In this document: piece after piece, positions 45,285-54,692 of the stretch
How positions within the stretch are numbered: the first letter of the stretch is position 1
Layout of the letters: every line of letters begins with the position of its first letter
Assembly (NCBI RefSeq): GCF_001751245.1
Contig: NZ_LJGU01000133.1
Location: 58,474 to 122,473, forward strand
From: Streptomyces oceani
GTDB lineage: Bacteria; Actinomycetota; Actinomycetes; Streptomycetales; Streptomycetaceae
Reading direction: 5' to 3'
DNA length: 64,000 nt
Program-made: the position numbers and the translations under genes
The notes under the pieces: model-generated
Told to the model about the DNA's origin: nothing
Seen by the model: the letters and a program-made list of their open reading frames with translations, nothing else
Database searches by the model: none

Positions 45285-46403
45285 ATGACAGACGCACTCA
45301 AGCGCCTGACCGACGAGGGCGTCGCGATCTGGCTGGATGACCTGTCGCGCAAGCGGATCACCTCGGGCGAGCTGGGCGAACAGCTCGACGAGCAGCACGT
45401 CGTCGGCGTCACGACAAACCCGACCATCTTCCAGAAGGCGATCTCGGGCGGCGACGGATACGAGGAGCAGCTCGCCGACCTCGCCGCCCGCGGGGTGACG
45501 GTCGAGGAAGCCGTCCGCATGATCACCACCGCCGACGTACGGGACGCCTGCGACATCCTGCGTCCGCTCTACGACGCCACCGACGGGCAGGACGGCCGGG
45601 TATCCATCGAGGTGGACCCGCGGCTGGCGCACGACACCAAGGCGACCGTCGCCGAGGCGAAGCAGTTGGCCTGGTTGGTGGACCGGCCGAACGCCTTCGT
45701 CAAGATCCCCGCCACCAAGGCCGGCCTGCCCGCGATCACCGAGACGATCGCCCGGGGCATCAGCGTCAACGTCACGCTGATCTTCTCGCTGGACCGGTAT
45801 CGCGAGGTGATGGACGCCTACCAGTCCGGCCTGGAGAAGGCGGACGCCAAGGGGCTGGACCTGGCGGCGATCCGTTCGGTCGCCTCCTTCTTCGTCTCCC
45901 GGGTGGACACGGAGATCGACAAGCGGCTGGACGAGCGGAACACCCACCAGGCCAAGGACCTGAAGGGCAAGGCGGCCCTCGCCAACGCCCGGCTGGCCTA
46001 CCAGGCGTACGAGAAGGTGGTCGCCGCGGACCGCTGGCAGGCGCTCGCCCGCCGGGGCGCCCACGTGCAGCGTCCGCTGTGGGCCTCCACCGGGGTGAAG
46101 GACCCGGCCTACCCGGACACCCTGTACGTCACCGAGTTGGTCGCGCCGAACACCGTCAACACCATGCCGGAGGCGACCCTCGAGGCCACCGACGACCACG
46201 GGGAAATCACCGGCGACACCGTACGCGGCACGTACAAGCAGGCCCGCGCGGACCTGGACGCGCTGGCGGCGGTGGGCATCAGCTACGACGATGTGGTGCA
46301 GGTGCTGGAGGACGAGGGCGTGGAGAAGTTCGCCACCTCCTGGAACGAACTGCTGAGCTCCACCGAGGCGGAGTTGAGGCGCCTCGCGCCGAAGGAGGCG
46401 TAG
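45285..46403 (+). CDS. tal: Transaldolase
   Basis: 372 residues. It transfers dihydroxyacetone units between sedoheptulose-7-P and glyceraldehyde-3-P through a Schiff base on K140 ([11 protein letters not shown]). [13 protein letters not shown] and the late [17 protein letters not shown] stretch (here [15 protein letters not shown]) are typical of the long actinobacterial/cyanobacterial class. TAGGAGATGC upstream of the ATG gives the ribosome site. It follows tkt by 34 bases; zwf begins 6 bases after it. Confidence 0.96.
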   Translation: MTDALKRLTDEGVAIWLDDLSRKRITSGELGEQLDEQHVVGVTTNPTIFQKAISGGDGYEEQLADLAARGVTVEEAVRMITTADVRDACDILRPLYDATDGQDGRVSIEVDPRLAHDTKATVAEAKQLAWLVDRPNAFVKIPATKAGLPAITETIARGISVNVTLIFSLDRYREVMDAYQSGLEKADAKGLDLAAIRSVASFFVSRVDTEIDKRLDERNTHQAKDLKGKAALANARLAYQAYEKVVAADRWQALARRGAHVQRPLWASTGVKDPAYPDTLYVTELVAPNTVNTMPEATLEATDDHGEITGDTVRGTYKQARADLDALAAVGISYDDVVQVLEDEGVEKFATSWNELLSSTEAELRRLAPKEA

Positions 46404-46409
46404 TCGACA

Positions 46410-47945
46410 GTGAGCAGCGCGGCCGACCCCGTCAACCCGCTGCGTGACCCCCAGGACCGGCGGCTCCCGCGTATCGCGGGACCGTCGGGCCTGGTCATCT
46501 TCGGGGTCACGGGCGATCTGTCCCGTAAGAAGCTGATGCCGGCGGTGTACGACCTGGCGAACCGCGGCCTGCTGCCGCCCGGCTTCTCGCTCGTGGGCTT
46601 CGCCCGCCGCGACTGGGAGCACGAGGACTTCGCCCAGGTGGTGCACGACGCGGTGCGGGAGCACGCGCGTACGCCCTTCCGGGAGGAGGTCTGGCAGCAA
46701 CTGGCCGAGGGGATGCGCTTCGTGCCGGGGGTCTTCGACGACGACGCGGCGTTCCAGCGACTCCGGTCGACGGTCGAGGAGCTGGACAAGTCACGTGGCA
46801 CGGGCGGCAACTTCGCCTTCTACCTCTCGGTGCCGCCGAAGTTCTTCCCCACCGTGGTCGCACAGCTCAAGCGGCACGGGCTGTCGTCCGGCGAGACGGG
46901 ACAGTGGCGCCGCGCGGTCATCGAGAAGCCGTTCGGGCACGACCTCGCGAGCGCCCGGGAGCTGAACCAGGTGGTGCACGAGGTATTCCGGCCCAGCGAG
47001 GTCTTCCGCATCGACCACTACCTGGGCAAGGAGACCGTTCAGAACATCCTCGCGCTGCGCTTCGCGAACACCATGTTCGAGCCGCTGTGGAACCGGTCGT
47101 ACGTCGACCACGTGCAGATCACCATGGCGGAGGACATCGGCATCGGCGGACGGGCCGGCTACTACGACGGCATCGGTTCGGCGCGGGACGTCATCCAGAA
47201 CCACCTGCTACAACTCCTCGCGCTGACCGCGATGGAGGAGCCGGCCTCCTTCCACGCCAAGGCACTGGTCACCGAGAAGCTCAAGGTGTTGAACGCCGTG
47301 CGGCTGCCGGCCGACCTGGCCACGCACACGGTGCGCGGGCAGTACGCCGCGGGCTGGCAGGGCGGCCGTAAGGTGCCGGGCTATCTGGACGAGGAGGGCA
47401 TCGACTCGGAGTCCACCACCGACACCTTCGCCGCGGTGAAGCTGGAGATCGACAACCGCCGTTGGGCGGGCGTGCCCTTCTACCTGCGCACCGGCAAGCG
47501 GCTGGGCCGCCGGGTCACCGAGATCGCGGTCGTCTTCCAGCGCGCCCCGCACTCCCCCTTCGGCACCACCGACACCCAGGAGTTGGGACAGAACGCCCTG
47601 GTGATCCGGGTGCAACCGGACGAGGGGGTGACCATCCGGTTCGGCTCGAAGGTGCCCGGCACCCAGATGGAGATCCGCGACGTGACCATGGACTTCGCCT
47701 ACGGCGAGTCCTTCACCGAGTCCAGTCCGGAGGCGTACGAACGGCTGATCCTGGACGTGCTGCTCGGCGACGCGAACCTCTTCCCGCGCCACCAGGAGGT
47801 GGAGCGTTCCTGGGAGATCCTGGACCCGGTCGAGGAGCACTGGGCCCGGTACGGCCGGCCCGAGCAGTACCCGGCGGGGACCTGGGGCCCACGGGCCGCG
47901 GACGAGATGCTCGCGCGAGACGGACGGAGCTGGCGTCGGCCATGA
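46410..47945 (+). CDS. zwf: Glucose-6-phosphate dehydrogenase
   Basis: 511 residues. It makes 6-phosphogluconolactone and NADPH in the first step of the oxidative branch. GVTGDLSRKKLMPA is the nucleotide-binding start, RIDHYLGKETVQN the active-site signature with the catalytic His region, and EKPFGHD the substrate Lys motif. GTG start; its stop overlaps the opcA ATG (ATGA at 47942-47945). OpcA, encoded next, is its activator or assembly partner. Confidence 0.97.
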   Translation: MSSAADPVNPLRDPQDRRLPRIAGPSGLVIFGVTGDLSRKKLMPAVYDLANRGLLPPGFSLVGFARRDWEHEDFAQVVHDAVREHARTPFREEVWQQLAEGMRFVPGVFDDDAAFQRLRSTVEELDKSRGTGGNFAFYLSVPPKFFPTVVAQLKRHGLSSGETGQWRRAVIEKPFGHDLASARELNQVVHEVFRPSEVFRIDHYLGKETVQNILALRFANTMFEPLWNRSYVDHVQITMAEDIGIGGRAGYYDGIGSARDVIQNHLLQLLALTAMEEPASFHAKALVTEKLKVLNAVRLPADLATHTVRGQYAAGWQGGRKVPGYLDEEGIDSESTTDTFAAVKLEIDNRRWAGVPFYLRTGKRLGRRVTEIAVVFQRAPHSPFGTTDTQELGQNALVIRVQPDEGVTIRFGSKVPGTQMEIRDVTMDFAYGESFTESSPEAYERLILDVLLGDANLFPRHQEVERSWEILDPVEEHWARYGRPEQYPAGTWGPRAADEMLARDGRSWRRP

Positions 47946-49012
47946 ACATCGACCTCACGGACACCACGTCCAGCCAGATCAACACGGCACTCGTGAACGC
48001 CCGGCGGGCCAGCGGTTCACCCGCCGTCGGCATGGTGCTGACCCTGGTGGTCGTCACCGACGAGGGCAATCACTACGACGCGTTGAAGGCCGCGGGCGAG
48101 GCGTCGAAGGAGCACCCGTCCCGCATCCTCGTGGTGGTACGCCGGCCCGGCCGCTCGCCGCGGGACCGGGCGCTGGCCCGGCTGGACGCCGAGGTGCGCC
48201 TCGGCGGGGGCGGTGCGGGCGCGGGCGAGACGGTGCTCCTCCGACTGCACGGCGAACTGGCCTCGCACGCCTACAGCGTGGTGCTGCCGCTGCTGCTGCC
48301 GGACGCCCCGGTGGTGGTGTGGTGGCCGGAGGACGCCCCGGAGAATCCGGCCGGGGACCTGCTGGGCAAGCTCGCGCAGCGCAGGATCACCGACGCGGCG
48401 GCGACCGAGGACCCGGTGCGTACGCTCGCGCTGCGCTCCGAGACCTACGCGCCGGGTGACACGGACCTCTCCTGGACACGGATCACCCCTTGGCGCAGCG
48501 TGCTGGCCTCCGCCCTGGACCAGAAGCACACGACGATCAGCGGCGCCGAGGTGGAGGGCGAGGAGTACAACCCGTCCACGGAACTGCTGGCCATGTGGCT
48601 GACGGAGCGACTGCGGGTCCCCGTGCGGCGCGTCACGTCCGTCGGGCCGGGCATCACGGCCGTACGACTGGCGACCGTCGACGGGGAGATCTGCCTGGAC
48701 CGGGCGCACGGTTCGCTGGCGGAGCTGGCGGTGCCGGGGCAGCCGGACCGGCACGTCGCGCTGCACCGGCGTACGACGGCCGAGCTGATCGCCGAGGAGC
48801 TGCGCCGGCTCGACCCGGACGAGGCGTACGAGCAGGCGGTACGGCTCGGGGTGCATCGGCTGGCCGAGCCGCGGCAGGGCGGCCGGGGCCGGGGGGAGGA
48901 TGTCGAGGCCGGCGGTTCGTCCGGCGGCTCCGATGACTCCGGGGAGACCGATCAGTCCGGTGAGTCCGGTGAGTCCGCCAGCTCCGACGAGGGTTCGGAG
49001 GCCCCGCGGTGA
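47942..49012 (+). CDS. opcA: G6PDH assembly/activator protein OpcA
   Basis: 356 residues. OpcA proteins bind and activate glucose-6-phosphate dehydrogenase in cyanobacteria and actinobacteria, and it is coded between zwf and pgl as usual. Core features: LVVVTDEGNHYDALKAAGEASKEHPSR, VLPLLLPDAPVVVWWPEDAP and ITPWRSVLASALDQ. The last 40 or so residues are a low-complexity Gly/Ser/Glu/Asp tail with SGES-type repeats that goes beyond the conserved fold. Coupled to zwf and to pgl by overlapping stops and starts. Confidence 0.95.
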   Translation: MNIDLTDTTSSQINTALVNARRASGSPAVGMVLTLVVVTDEGNHYDALKAAGEASKEHPSRILVVVRRPGRSPRDRALARLDAEVRLGGGGAGAGETVLLRLHGELASHAYSVVLPLLLPDAPVVVWWPEDAPENPAGDLLGKLAQRRITDAAATEDPVRTLALRSETYAPGDTDLSWTRITPWRSVLASALDQKHTTISGAEVEGEEYNPSTELLAMWLTERLRVPVRRVTSVGPGITAVRLATVDGEICLDRAHGSLAELAVPGQPDRHVALHRRTTAELIAEELRRLDPDEAYEQAVRLGVHRLAEPRQGGRGRGEDVEAGGSSGGSDDSGETDQSGESGESASSDEGSEAPR

Positions 49013-49785
49013 CCGCGCCCGGACAACTCGTGGTGCATCCCGACGCGCGGGCCGTGGCGGAGGCCGCGGCGGCCCGACTGGCCACCACGCTGGTGACGGC
49101 GCAGGCGGAGCGCGGTTCCGCCGCCGTCGTGCTGACCGGTGGCCGGGGCGGCAACGGCCTGCTGACCGCGCTCGCCGGCTCCCCGGCTCGGGACTCCGTC
49201 GACTGGTCCCGGTTGGACGTGTGGTGGGGCGACGAACGCTTCCTGCCGGAGGGCGATCCGGAACGCAACGTCACACAGGCGACCGAGGCGCTCCTGAGGG
49301 ACGTGCCGCTGGACGCCGCCCGCGTACACCCCATGCCCGCCGCCGACGGCGCGGACGTGGACGAGGCGGCGGCGGCGTACGCCGAGCGGCTGGCGGCGGC
49401 CGCCGGCCCGGCGGACCACGGGCCCGTACCGGCCTTCGACGTCCTGCTGCTGGGCGTCGGACCAGACACGCACGTCGCCTCGCTGTTCCCGGAGCACCCG
49501 GGCGTACGGGAGAGCGAGCGCACCGTGGTGGGCGTGCACGGTGCACCCAAGCCGCCACCGACCCGGATCTCGCTGACGCTGCCCGCGATCCGCTCGGCGC
49601 GGGAGGTGTGGTTGCTGGCGGCGGGTGCCGACAAGGCACCGGCGGTGGCCACGGCGCTGTCCGGCGCGGGCGAGATCCAGGCACCGGCCGCCGGTGCGTA
49701 CGGCCGCGCCCGGACGCTCTGGCTGCTGGACAGCGCGGCTGCGGGGCAGCTGCCTCCGGACCTCGCCCCGCCCGTCTCCTCCTGA
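49009..49785 (+). CDS. pgl: 6-phosphogluconolactonase
   Basis: 258 residues of the DevB/SOL family, which hydrolyses 6-phosphogluconolactone. VVLTGGRGGNGLLTAL, VDWSRLDVWWGDERFLPEGDPERN and FDVLLLGVGPDTHVASLFP are the family blocks; the DERF motif and the GVGPDTH active-site loop are intact. GTG start in the GTGA overlap with opcA. Last gene of the pentose phosphate operon. Confidence 0.96.
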   Translation: MTAPGQLVVHPDARAVAEAAAARLATTLVTAQAERGSAAVVLTGGRGGNGLLTALAGSPARDSVDWSRLDVWWGDERFLPEGDPERNVTQATEALLRDVPLDAARVHPMPAADGADVDEAAAAYAERLAAAAGPADHGPVPAFDVLLLGVGPDTHVASLFPEHPGVRESERTVVGVHGAPKPPPTRISLTLPAIRSAREVWLLAAGADKAPAVATALSGAGEIQAPAAGAYGRARTLWLLDSAAAGQLPPDLAPPVSS

Positions 49786-49825
49786 GCGCGGCCAGCCGTC
49801 GGCTCGTACGACCAGCCGGCTCCGG

Positions 49826-49978
49826 TCAGTCGCCGCCCTCGCGGCTGTCCTCCACCCGCTCGCCCTCGGCCTGGGAGGGTGTCGTCTGCGGCACGTCCGG
49901 GTGGCCGTACTCCTCATCGGTCCCCGTGCTGTCGTCGACGCGCTCGCCCTCGGCCTGGGAGGTTGTCCGTTCCATCAT
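49826..49978 (-). CDS. 50-residue protein with a duplicated SQAEGERV motif
   Basis: A very short acidic protein. It consists largely of two copies of T-[TP]-SQAEGERV-[DE]-DS (residues about 4-17 and 31-44) joined by a Tyr/His/Asp linker. No membrane or signal segment. AGGGG 6 bases before the first of two ATGs supports translation. I recall similar tiny proteins with a PSQAEGER motif in Streptomyces, all of unknown function. It sits between pgl and the FG-GAP gene on the opposite strand to pgl, followed by a terminator-like gap. Confidence 0.55.
   Translation of the reverse strand: MMERTTSQAEGERVDDSTGTDEEYGHPDVPQTTPSQAEGERVEDSREGGD
49857..49966 (-). repeat. Direct repeat coding the duplicated motif
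   Basis: A near identical 26-base stretch occurs at 49857-49882 and 49941-49966 (CGCTCGCCCTCGGCCTGGGA shared exactly at the start). It codes the two SQAEGERV units, so the small protein arose by an internal duplication. Confidence 0.85.
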
Positions 49979-50070
49979 CGCGAGCCCCTGTCGGTCGCTC
50001 CCGCCGCCGCACCGGCGCCGCACGCTCCGGGTGGCCACCCGGCGGGGCACGAAACGCGCGGTCCGGTCCG

Positions 50071-50117
50071 GACCCGGGGCCCGTCGCCGGGTGTCACCTG
50101 GCGACGGGCCCCGGGTC
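50071..50117 (-). terminator. Terminator hairpin at the end of the FG-GAP gene
   Basis: Bases 50071-50088 pair perfectly with 50100-50117 (18 bp) around an 11-base loop. The right arm overlaps the stop codon of the FG-GAP gene (50116-50118). Confidence 0.85.
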
Positions 50118-51606
50118 ACTGGGCGAAGGCGTATCCGAGACCGCTGTCTTTCTCGGGCACCTCCGTCCCGTCCGGCAGCTTCCCCGGCGTGAGGGCGTAC
50201 GCCTCGTCCCCGGCGAGCGTCCGGGCGATGCCCGCGCCGTCGTCGTCCTCGGGCGTGCCGACGGCCAGGTCCTGGTCTCCGTCACCGGTCACGTCCAGCA
50301 GCCGCAGCGGCAGGTCCGCGTCGGTGCGCATGGCGCCACCGCTGAGCTGGTTGTTCTTCTCCACGTCCGAGGGCTCGCCGCCGGTGGACTCGTCCACCAT
50401 CCGCGCCTGCTTCCCGGTCAGCCCCTCGGATCCGCCCCGGAGCAGGATCACGGCGCCGGCGTCCTTCTTGCCGTCCACGTCCTGGGCTGGGACGCCCACG
50501 GCCACGTCCGCGTAGCCGTCGCCGTTGACGTCCCCGGCGTCCAGAGCGGCCCCGAACATGCTGCCCTGCCTGTCCTTCCCCGGTACGCCCTCGGTGTCCT
50601 GGTCGATCTTCGTCGTGCGCTCCGGGTCGGGCCCCTCCGCCGAGCCGGACAGTACGGCCAGTGGCCCGGCGACCAGCCTCTCGGGGTCGTCCTCGTCCCG
50701 CTTCAGGGTACGCAGGACCAGGTCGCCGTAACCGTCGTCGTCGACGTCGCCGACGGTCCCGTTGTCGGCGGGTGGCAGCAGTGAACGGTCCGGCTTCCCG
50801 AAGCCCTCCTTCCCGCCGGCGATGTACTCCGCCCGGGACTCCTTCCGGGTCTCGCCCTCGCGCAGGTTCACCAGGTCGTCGGCACCGTCGCCGTTGACGT
50901 CCCCGGCGACGAGGCCCTCCGACGTGTCCCGCGTGCCCGGGACCGGACCCACCGCGGCCGGCTTGCCCTCCCGGGTGAACGGGCCCTTGAAGTAGCCTTC
51001 CCGCTGGCCGGCGCCGAGCACCAGATCCGCCTTCCGATCCCCGTTGAAGTCGCCGCCGACCAGCGGATACGCCTCGCCCATGCCGCCCGGCACGGAGGCG
51101 CCTTGGAGGACGGTGCCCCGCTGCAGACCCTCCGACGAGCCCCAGAGGACGAGCACGCCGACGCCGTCCGATTCGGTCTCCAGTCCGTCCGAGGTGCTGA
51201 CGAGGTCGGTGTAGCCGTCGCCGTCCAGGTCACGGGCCACCGAGTGGAGGCCGAAGGCCGCCTCCTCCGTCGCTTCGCCGGGCACCGCCTCGTCGGCCTG
51301 GCTCAGCACCTGCGTACGGTCCGGTGCCGCACCCTCCGAGCCGTAGCTCACCGCGATGTAGCCGGCGTTGAACTCGCCGTCCACGGCGGCCCCGGGTGCC
51401 CCGGTCGCGAGGTCCTCGTGGCCGTCGTTGTCGAAGTCGGCCGTCACCTCGGTGGGGGTACGCGGCTTGTCCGCGCCGGTGCTGCCACCGGACTCGTTGA
51501 TGCTGCCCCAGGCCACTGGCGCCGCGACGACCGCGGCGACCGTCGCGGCGGCGGCGACGATGGTGCGGGGGGCGTGCCTCTTGCGGTGGGTGCGCTTGTG
51601 CGACAC
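50116..51606 (-). CDS. Secreted FG-GAP (integrin-alpha-like) repeat protein
   Basis: 496 residues. A basic, Ala/Val-rich N-terminal segment (RTIVAAAATVAAVVAAPVAWG) acts as signal peptide or anchor. The rest is a seven-bladed beta propeller with Ca-binding loops: DFDNDGHED, DLDGDGYTD, DFNGDRKAD, DVNGDGADD, DVDDDGYGD, DVNGDGYAD and DVTGDGDQD. Such proteins are common and secreted in Streptomyces, and their ligand is unknown. AGGAG 5 bases before the GTG at 51606 fixes the start. Monocistronic, followed by a strong hairpin. Confidence 0.9.
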   Translation of the reverse strand: MSHKRTHRKRHAPRTIVAAAATVAAVVAAPVAWGSINESGGSTGADKPRTPTEVTADFDNDGHEDLATGAPGAAVDGEFNAGYIAVSYGSEGAAPDRTQVLSQADEAVPGEATEEAAFGLHSVARDLDGDGYTDLVSTSDGLETESDGVGVLVLWGSSEGLQRGTVLQGASVPGGMGEAYPLVGGDFNGDRKADLVLGAGQREGYFKGPFTREGKPAAVGPVPGTRDTSEGLVAGDVNGDGADDLVNLREGETRKESRAEYIAGGKEGFGKPDRSLLPPADNGTVGDVDDDGYGDLVLRTLKRDEDDPERLVAGPLAVLSGSAEGPDPERTTKIDQDTEGVPGKDRQGSMFGAALDAGDVNGDGYADVAVGVPAQDVDGKKDAGAVILLRGGSEGLTGKQARMVDESTGGEPSDVEKNNQLSGGAMRTDADLPLRLLDVTGDGDQDLAVGTPEDDDGAGIARTLAGDEAYALTPGKLPDGTEVPEKDSGLGYAFAQ

Positions 51607-51985
51607 GAGTTCTCCTAGCCGGGTGCGTGATCGTCCCGACCCGTGATGGGAACGGTTCACTCGCACCCCGATGTGCGCAGTTCTTTCGCGACCTAGGACA
51701 GCCGTCACCGGCACGCCGTTGCACGGCGCCCCGCGGCGATTCGGCGCGCTCCGCCGCCCGGGCCGCCGCGTGAGCCGAACGCCCAGGGCACAGCGCCACG
51801 TAGGGATGTGAGGATCCGGTGGAGGGCCCCAGCCGGCCGGATCAGCGGACCGTTTCCGACGACGGTTCGAGCGCCGTGTCGACCGGTCGCTCCAGCACGC
51901 GCCGGTCCTCCTCGGGCGGCACGAGGTCCGTTCCCGGACCGGAGTCAGCTGGAGCGGTCCCGGCCCCTCCCGCCGTCAGCCGCGG
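51607..51985. other. Intergenic region, FG-GAP gene / pgi end
   Basis: 379 bases without a gene. It must hold the promoter of the FG-GAP gene (no convincing -35/-10 pair) and the 3' region of pgi. A nested hairpin (GCTCCAGC at 51889-51896 with GCTGGAGC at 51948-51955, and inside it GGTCCG-TTCC-CGGACC at 51925-51940) is a candidate pgi terminator. Confidence 0.5.
51925..51940 (-). terminator. Candidate pgi terminator hairpin
   Basis: A 6-bp perfect stem with a 4-base loop, nested in an 8-bp outer inverted repeat (51889-51896 / 51948-51955), 46 bases beyond the pgi stop. Confidence 0.35.
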
Positions 51986-53647
51986 TCAGCCACGTCCGCG
52001 AAGGCGCCGGTAACGATCCACCAGGGTGGCGGTCGAGGCGTCGAGCCCGTCGGTCGACGCGCCCGCCGCCAACGTCGGCTCGACGCGCTTGGCCAGTACC
52101 TTGCCCAGCTCAACGCCCCACTGATCGAAGCTGTCGATGTTCCACACCGCGCCCTGTACGAACACCTTGTGCTCGTACAGCGCGACCAACTGCCCCAGCA
52201 CGGACGGCGACAGCTCGCTGGCGAGCAGCGTGCTGCTGGGTCGGTCACCCTCGAAACAACGGTGCCGCACCAGCTCCGCCGGCACCCCCTCGGCGCGCAC
52301 CTCGTCGGCGGTCTTGCCGAAGGCCAACGCCTGCCCCTGCGCGAACAGATTGGCCATCAACAGGTCGTGCTGCTCGGCCAGTACTCCCAGCTCCCCGATC
52401 GGGCGGGCGAAACCGATCAGGTCAGCGGGCACCAGCGAGGTTCCCTGGTGCAGCAGTTGGTAGTACGCGTGCTGGCCGTTCGTGCCGGGTGTGCCCCAGA
52501 CGACGGGGCCGGTCTGCCACCTGACCGGTTCTCCGTCGCGGTCCACCGACTTGCCGTTGGACTCCATGTCGAGTTGTTGCAGATAGGCCGGGAACTTGGC
52601 CAGGTAGTGCGAATACGGCAGTACGGCGTGGGTCTGGGCGTCGTAGAAGCCCCGGTACCAGACCCCCAACAACCCCATCAGCATCGGTGCGTTGTGTTCC
52701 ACCGGTGCGGTACGGAAGTGCTCGTCGACCAGTCGGAAGCCGTCCAGCATCTCCCGGAAGCGCACCGGCCCGATGGCGATCATCAGCGAGAGACCGATCG
52801 CAGAGTCGTAGGAGTACCGACCGCCCACCCAGTCCCAGAACTCGAACATGTGCTCCGGGTCGATGCCGAACGCCGACACCTCGGCGGTGTTCGTCGACAC
52901 CGCGACGAAGTGCTTCGCGACCGCCGATTCCTCCGCACCCAGGCAGTCCAGCAGCCACGCCTTCGCGACCCTGGCGTTGGTCAGGGTCTCCTGGGTGGTG
53001 AAGGTCTTGGAGGCGACGATGAACAGCGTCCGCTCCGGGTCCAGATCCCGCAGCGCCTCGTGCAGGTCGGCACCGTCCACGTTGGAGACGAAACGGACGT
53101 CCAGGTCGCGCTGAGCGTACGGCCGCAGCGCCTCGTACGCCATCGCCGGCCCGAGGTCGGAGCCGCCGATGCCGATGTTGACGACCGTGCGGATGGGCAG
53201 CCCGGTGTGCCCGGCCCACTGGCCGGCGCGTACGGCATCCGCGAAGGCGCTCATCCGGTCCAGCACGGAGTGCACCCCCGGCACCACGTCCTCACCGTCC
53301 ACCTCGATCACCACGTCCCGTGGCGCGCGCAGCGCGGTGTGCAGCACCGCCCGGCCCTCGGTGACGTTGATCTTCTCACCGCGGAACATCGCGTCCCGCA
53401 ACCCGGCCACGTCCACCGCCTCCGCCAGGTCCCGCAGCAACCGCAGTGTCTCCTCGGTCACCAGGTGCTTGGAGTAGTCCAGATACAGGTCGCCGACCTC
53501 GACGCCGTGTCGCACGGCACGCTCGGGGTCGCCGTCGAAGAGTTCCCGCAGCCCGGTGTCCCCCAGCTTGTCCCGGTGCTGCGCCAGTGCGCGCCACTGG
53601 GGCAGTTGGTCCAGTCGGGTACGCCCTGCCGCGTTCGTGTGCGTCAT
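51986..53647 (-). CDS. pgi: Glucose-6-phosphate isomerase
   Basis: 553 residues. It interconverts glucose-6-P and fructose-6-P, linking glycolysis to the adjacent pentose phosphate genes. [13 protein letters not shown] and [17 protein letters not shown] are the first signature region; [10 protein letters not shown] near the end holds the catalytic Lys. The ATG at 53647 ([18 protein letters not shown]) gives the normal family length. A possible -10 (TAGGTT, 53696-53691) lies about 45 bases upstream. Reads opposite to the pentose phosphate operon. Confidence 0.96.
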   Translation of the reverse strand: MTHTNAAGRTRLDQLPQWRALAQHRDKLGDTGLRELFDGDPERAVRHGVEVGDLYLDYSKHLVTEETLRLLRDLAEAVDVAGLRDAMFRGEKINVTEGRAVLHTALRAPRDVVIEVDGEDVVPGVHSVLDRMSAFADAVRAGQWAGHTGLPIRTVVNIGIGGSDLGPAMAYEALRPYAQRDLDVRFVSNVDGADLHEALRDLDPERTLFIVASKTFTTQETLTNARVAKAWLLDCLGAEESAVAKHFVAVSTNTAEVSAFGIDPEHMFEFWDWVGGRYSYDSAIGLSLMIAIGPVRFREMLDGFRLVDEHFRTAPVEHNAPMLMGLLGVWYRGFYDAQTHAVLPYSHYLAKFPAYLQQLDMESNGKSVDRDGEPVRWQTGPVVWGTPGTNGQHAYYQLLHQGTSLVPADLIGFARPIGELGVLAEQHDLLMANLFAQGQALAFGKTADEVRAEGVPAELVRHRCFEGDRPSSTLLASELSPSVLGQLVALYEHKVFVQGAVWNIDSFDQWGVELGKVLAKRVEPTLAAGASTDGLDASTATLVDRYRRLRGRG

Positions 53648-53766
53648 GCTCGAAGTCCGTCCTCGTCCGTACGTGCCCCCGCCGACACCCAACCTAGTGC
53701 CGAACACCCACCACCCGGTGAACCGCTCACGGACGAGGCGGAATCCTGGAACTCCCCGCTGCGCCC

Positions 53767-54102
53767 CTACACCTCGCCGCGCAGCCGAGCCAGTGCCTCG
53801 GCCAGGATCGCCTCGCCGTCCTCGGGGCTGCGCCGTTCCCGTACGTAGGCCAGGTGTGACTTGTACGGCTCGGAGCGTGGCGGATCGGGCGGGTTGTCCT
53901 GGTCGGTGCCGGCCGGGAAGCCACAGCGTGGACAGTCCCAGGTCTCCGGGATCTGGGCGTCGCCGGCGAAGCTCGGCTGGGTCTCGTGGCCGTTCGCACA
54001 CCAGAACGAGATACGCAGACGGGGCGCGGACTCGCCTCGTGCGGATTCGCCCATGGGCCCCGCTCCGATCCGGCTGCCCCGGATCGCGTTGCCACCTGTC
54101 AC
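53767..54102 (-). CDS. RbpA-like RNA polymerase-binding protein
   Basis: 111 residues with the RbpA layout: a basic N-terminus ([17 protein letters not shown]), a zinc-knuckle core (FWCANGHE, then [11 protein letters not shown]35, H39, C57, C60) and a C-terminal sigma-interaction region ([30 protein letters not shown]). RbpA binds RNA polymerase and the housekeeping sigma factor and stabilises open complexes. This is the glycolysis-linked member, distinct from the stress-induced RbpA of Streptomyces, so its exact activity is less sure. The second GTG (54102) is preferred since AGGGAG lies 8 bases before it. Confidence 0.82.
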   Translation of the reverse strand: MTGGNAIRGSRIGAGPMGESARGESAPRLRISFWCANGHETQPSFAGDAQIPETWDCPRCGFPAGTDQDNPPDPPRSEPYKSHLAYVRERRSPEDGEAILAEALARLRGEV

Positions 54103-54232
54103 GGTCGTCACTCCCTGCCTCGCGGTGCTGCCGAGCGGCCGCGGACGGGAGACGTCGTGCGCGCTCGCGTGCCGCGCGCCCGGAGATCCGGGCGGAACGC
54201 CGTGTCCTGCCGCCCCGGCCGCACGAAACGAC

Positions 54233-54271
54233 CTGGTGCCGCATCGGCAAGCCTGGCCGATGCGGCACCAG
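54233..54271 (-). terminator. Terminator after secG
   Basis: Bases 54233-54248 pair perfectly with 54256-54271 (16 bp) around a 7-base loop. It lies between secG and the RbpA-like gene and should end the gap-pgk-tpiA-secG transcript. Confidence 0.85.
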
Positions 54272-54345
54272 TCTACGTAGGACGTAACGCACGTCCAGGG
54301 TGCGGAGTTACTGCTTCCGCCCACCGGCACGAAGCGTGCGGACGG

Positions 54346-54579
54346 TCAGTTGAACTTCATCAGCAGGCCGAGCACCACGATCACGGCTGTCCAGACGAGC
54401 GCGACCACCACGGTGATGCGGTCCAGGTTGCGCTCGGCGACCGACGAGCCGCCGACGGAGCTCTGCATCCCGCCACCGAACATGTCGGAGAGACCGCCAC
54501 CCTTGCCCTTGTGCATCAGCACCAGCAGCATCAACAGTGCGCTGACGACGAGCAGGGCGATAGAGAACCCCATGACCAC
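54346..54579 (-). CDS. secG: Preprotein translocase subunit SecG
   Basis: 77 residues with two membrane helices around the conserved loop VLMHKGKGGGLSDMFGGGMQSSVGGSSVAERNLDRIT, cut here only in part. SecG is the auxiliary subunit of the SecYEG channel. The start is probably the GTG at 54579, two codons before an ATG at 54573; GAGAGAG lies about 11 bases upstream of it. It follows tpiA by 113 bases, as in other Streptomyces. Confidence 0.95.
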   Translation of the reverse strand: MVMGFSIALLVVSALLMLLVLMHKGKGGGLSDMFGGGMQSSVGGSSVAERNLDRITVVVALVWTAVIVVLGLLMKFN

Positions 54580-54692
54580 GGCTGGACCAACTCTCTCGGA
54601 CGGTTTGTTTGCGGGCGTTCACGGATCGGACGGGGAGGGACGACGGCCCGATCCCCGACAGCGTACGACGAGTCCTCACCCGCCGTCACTCG

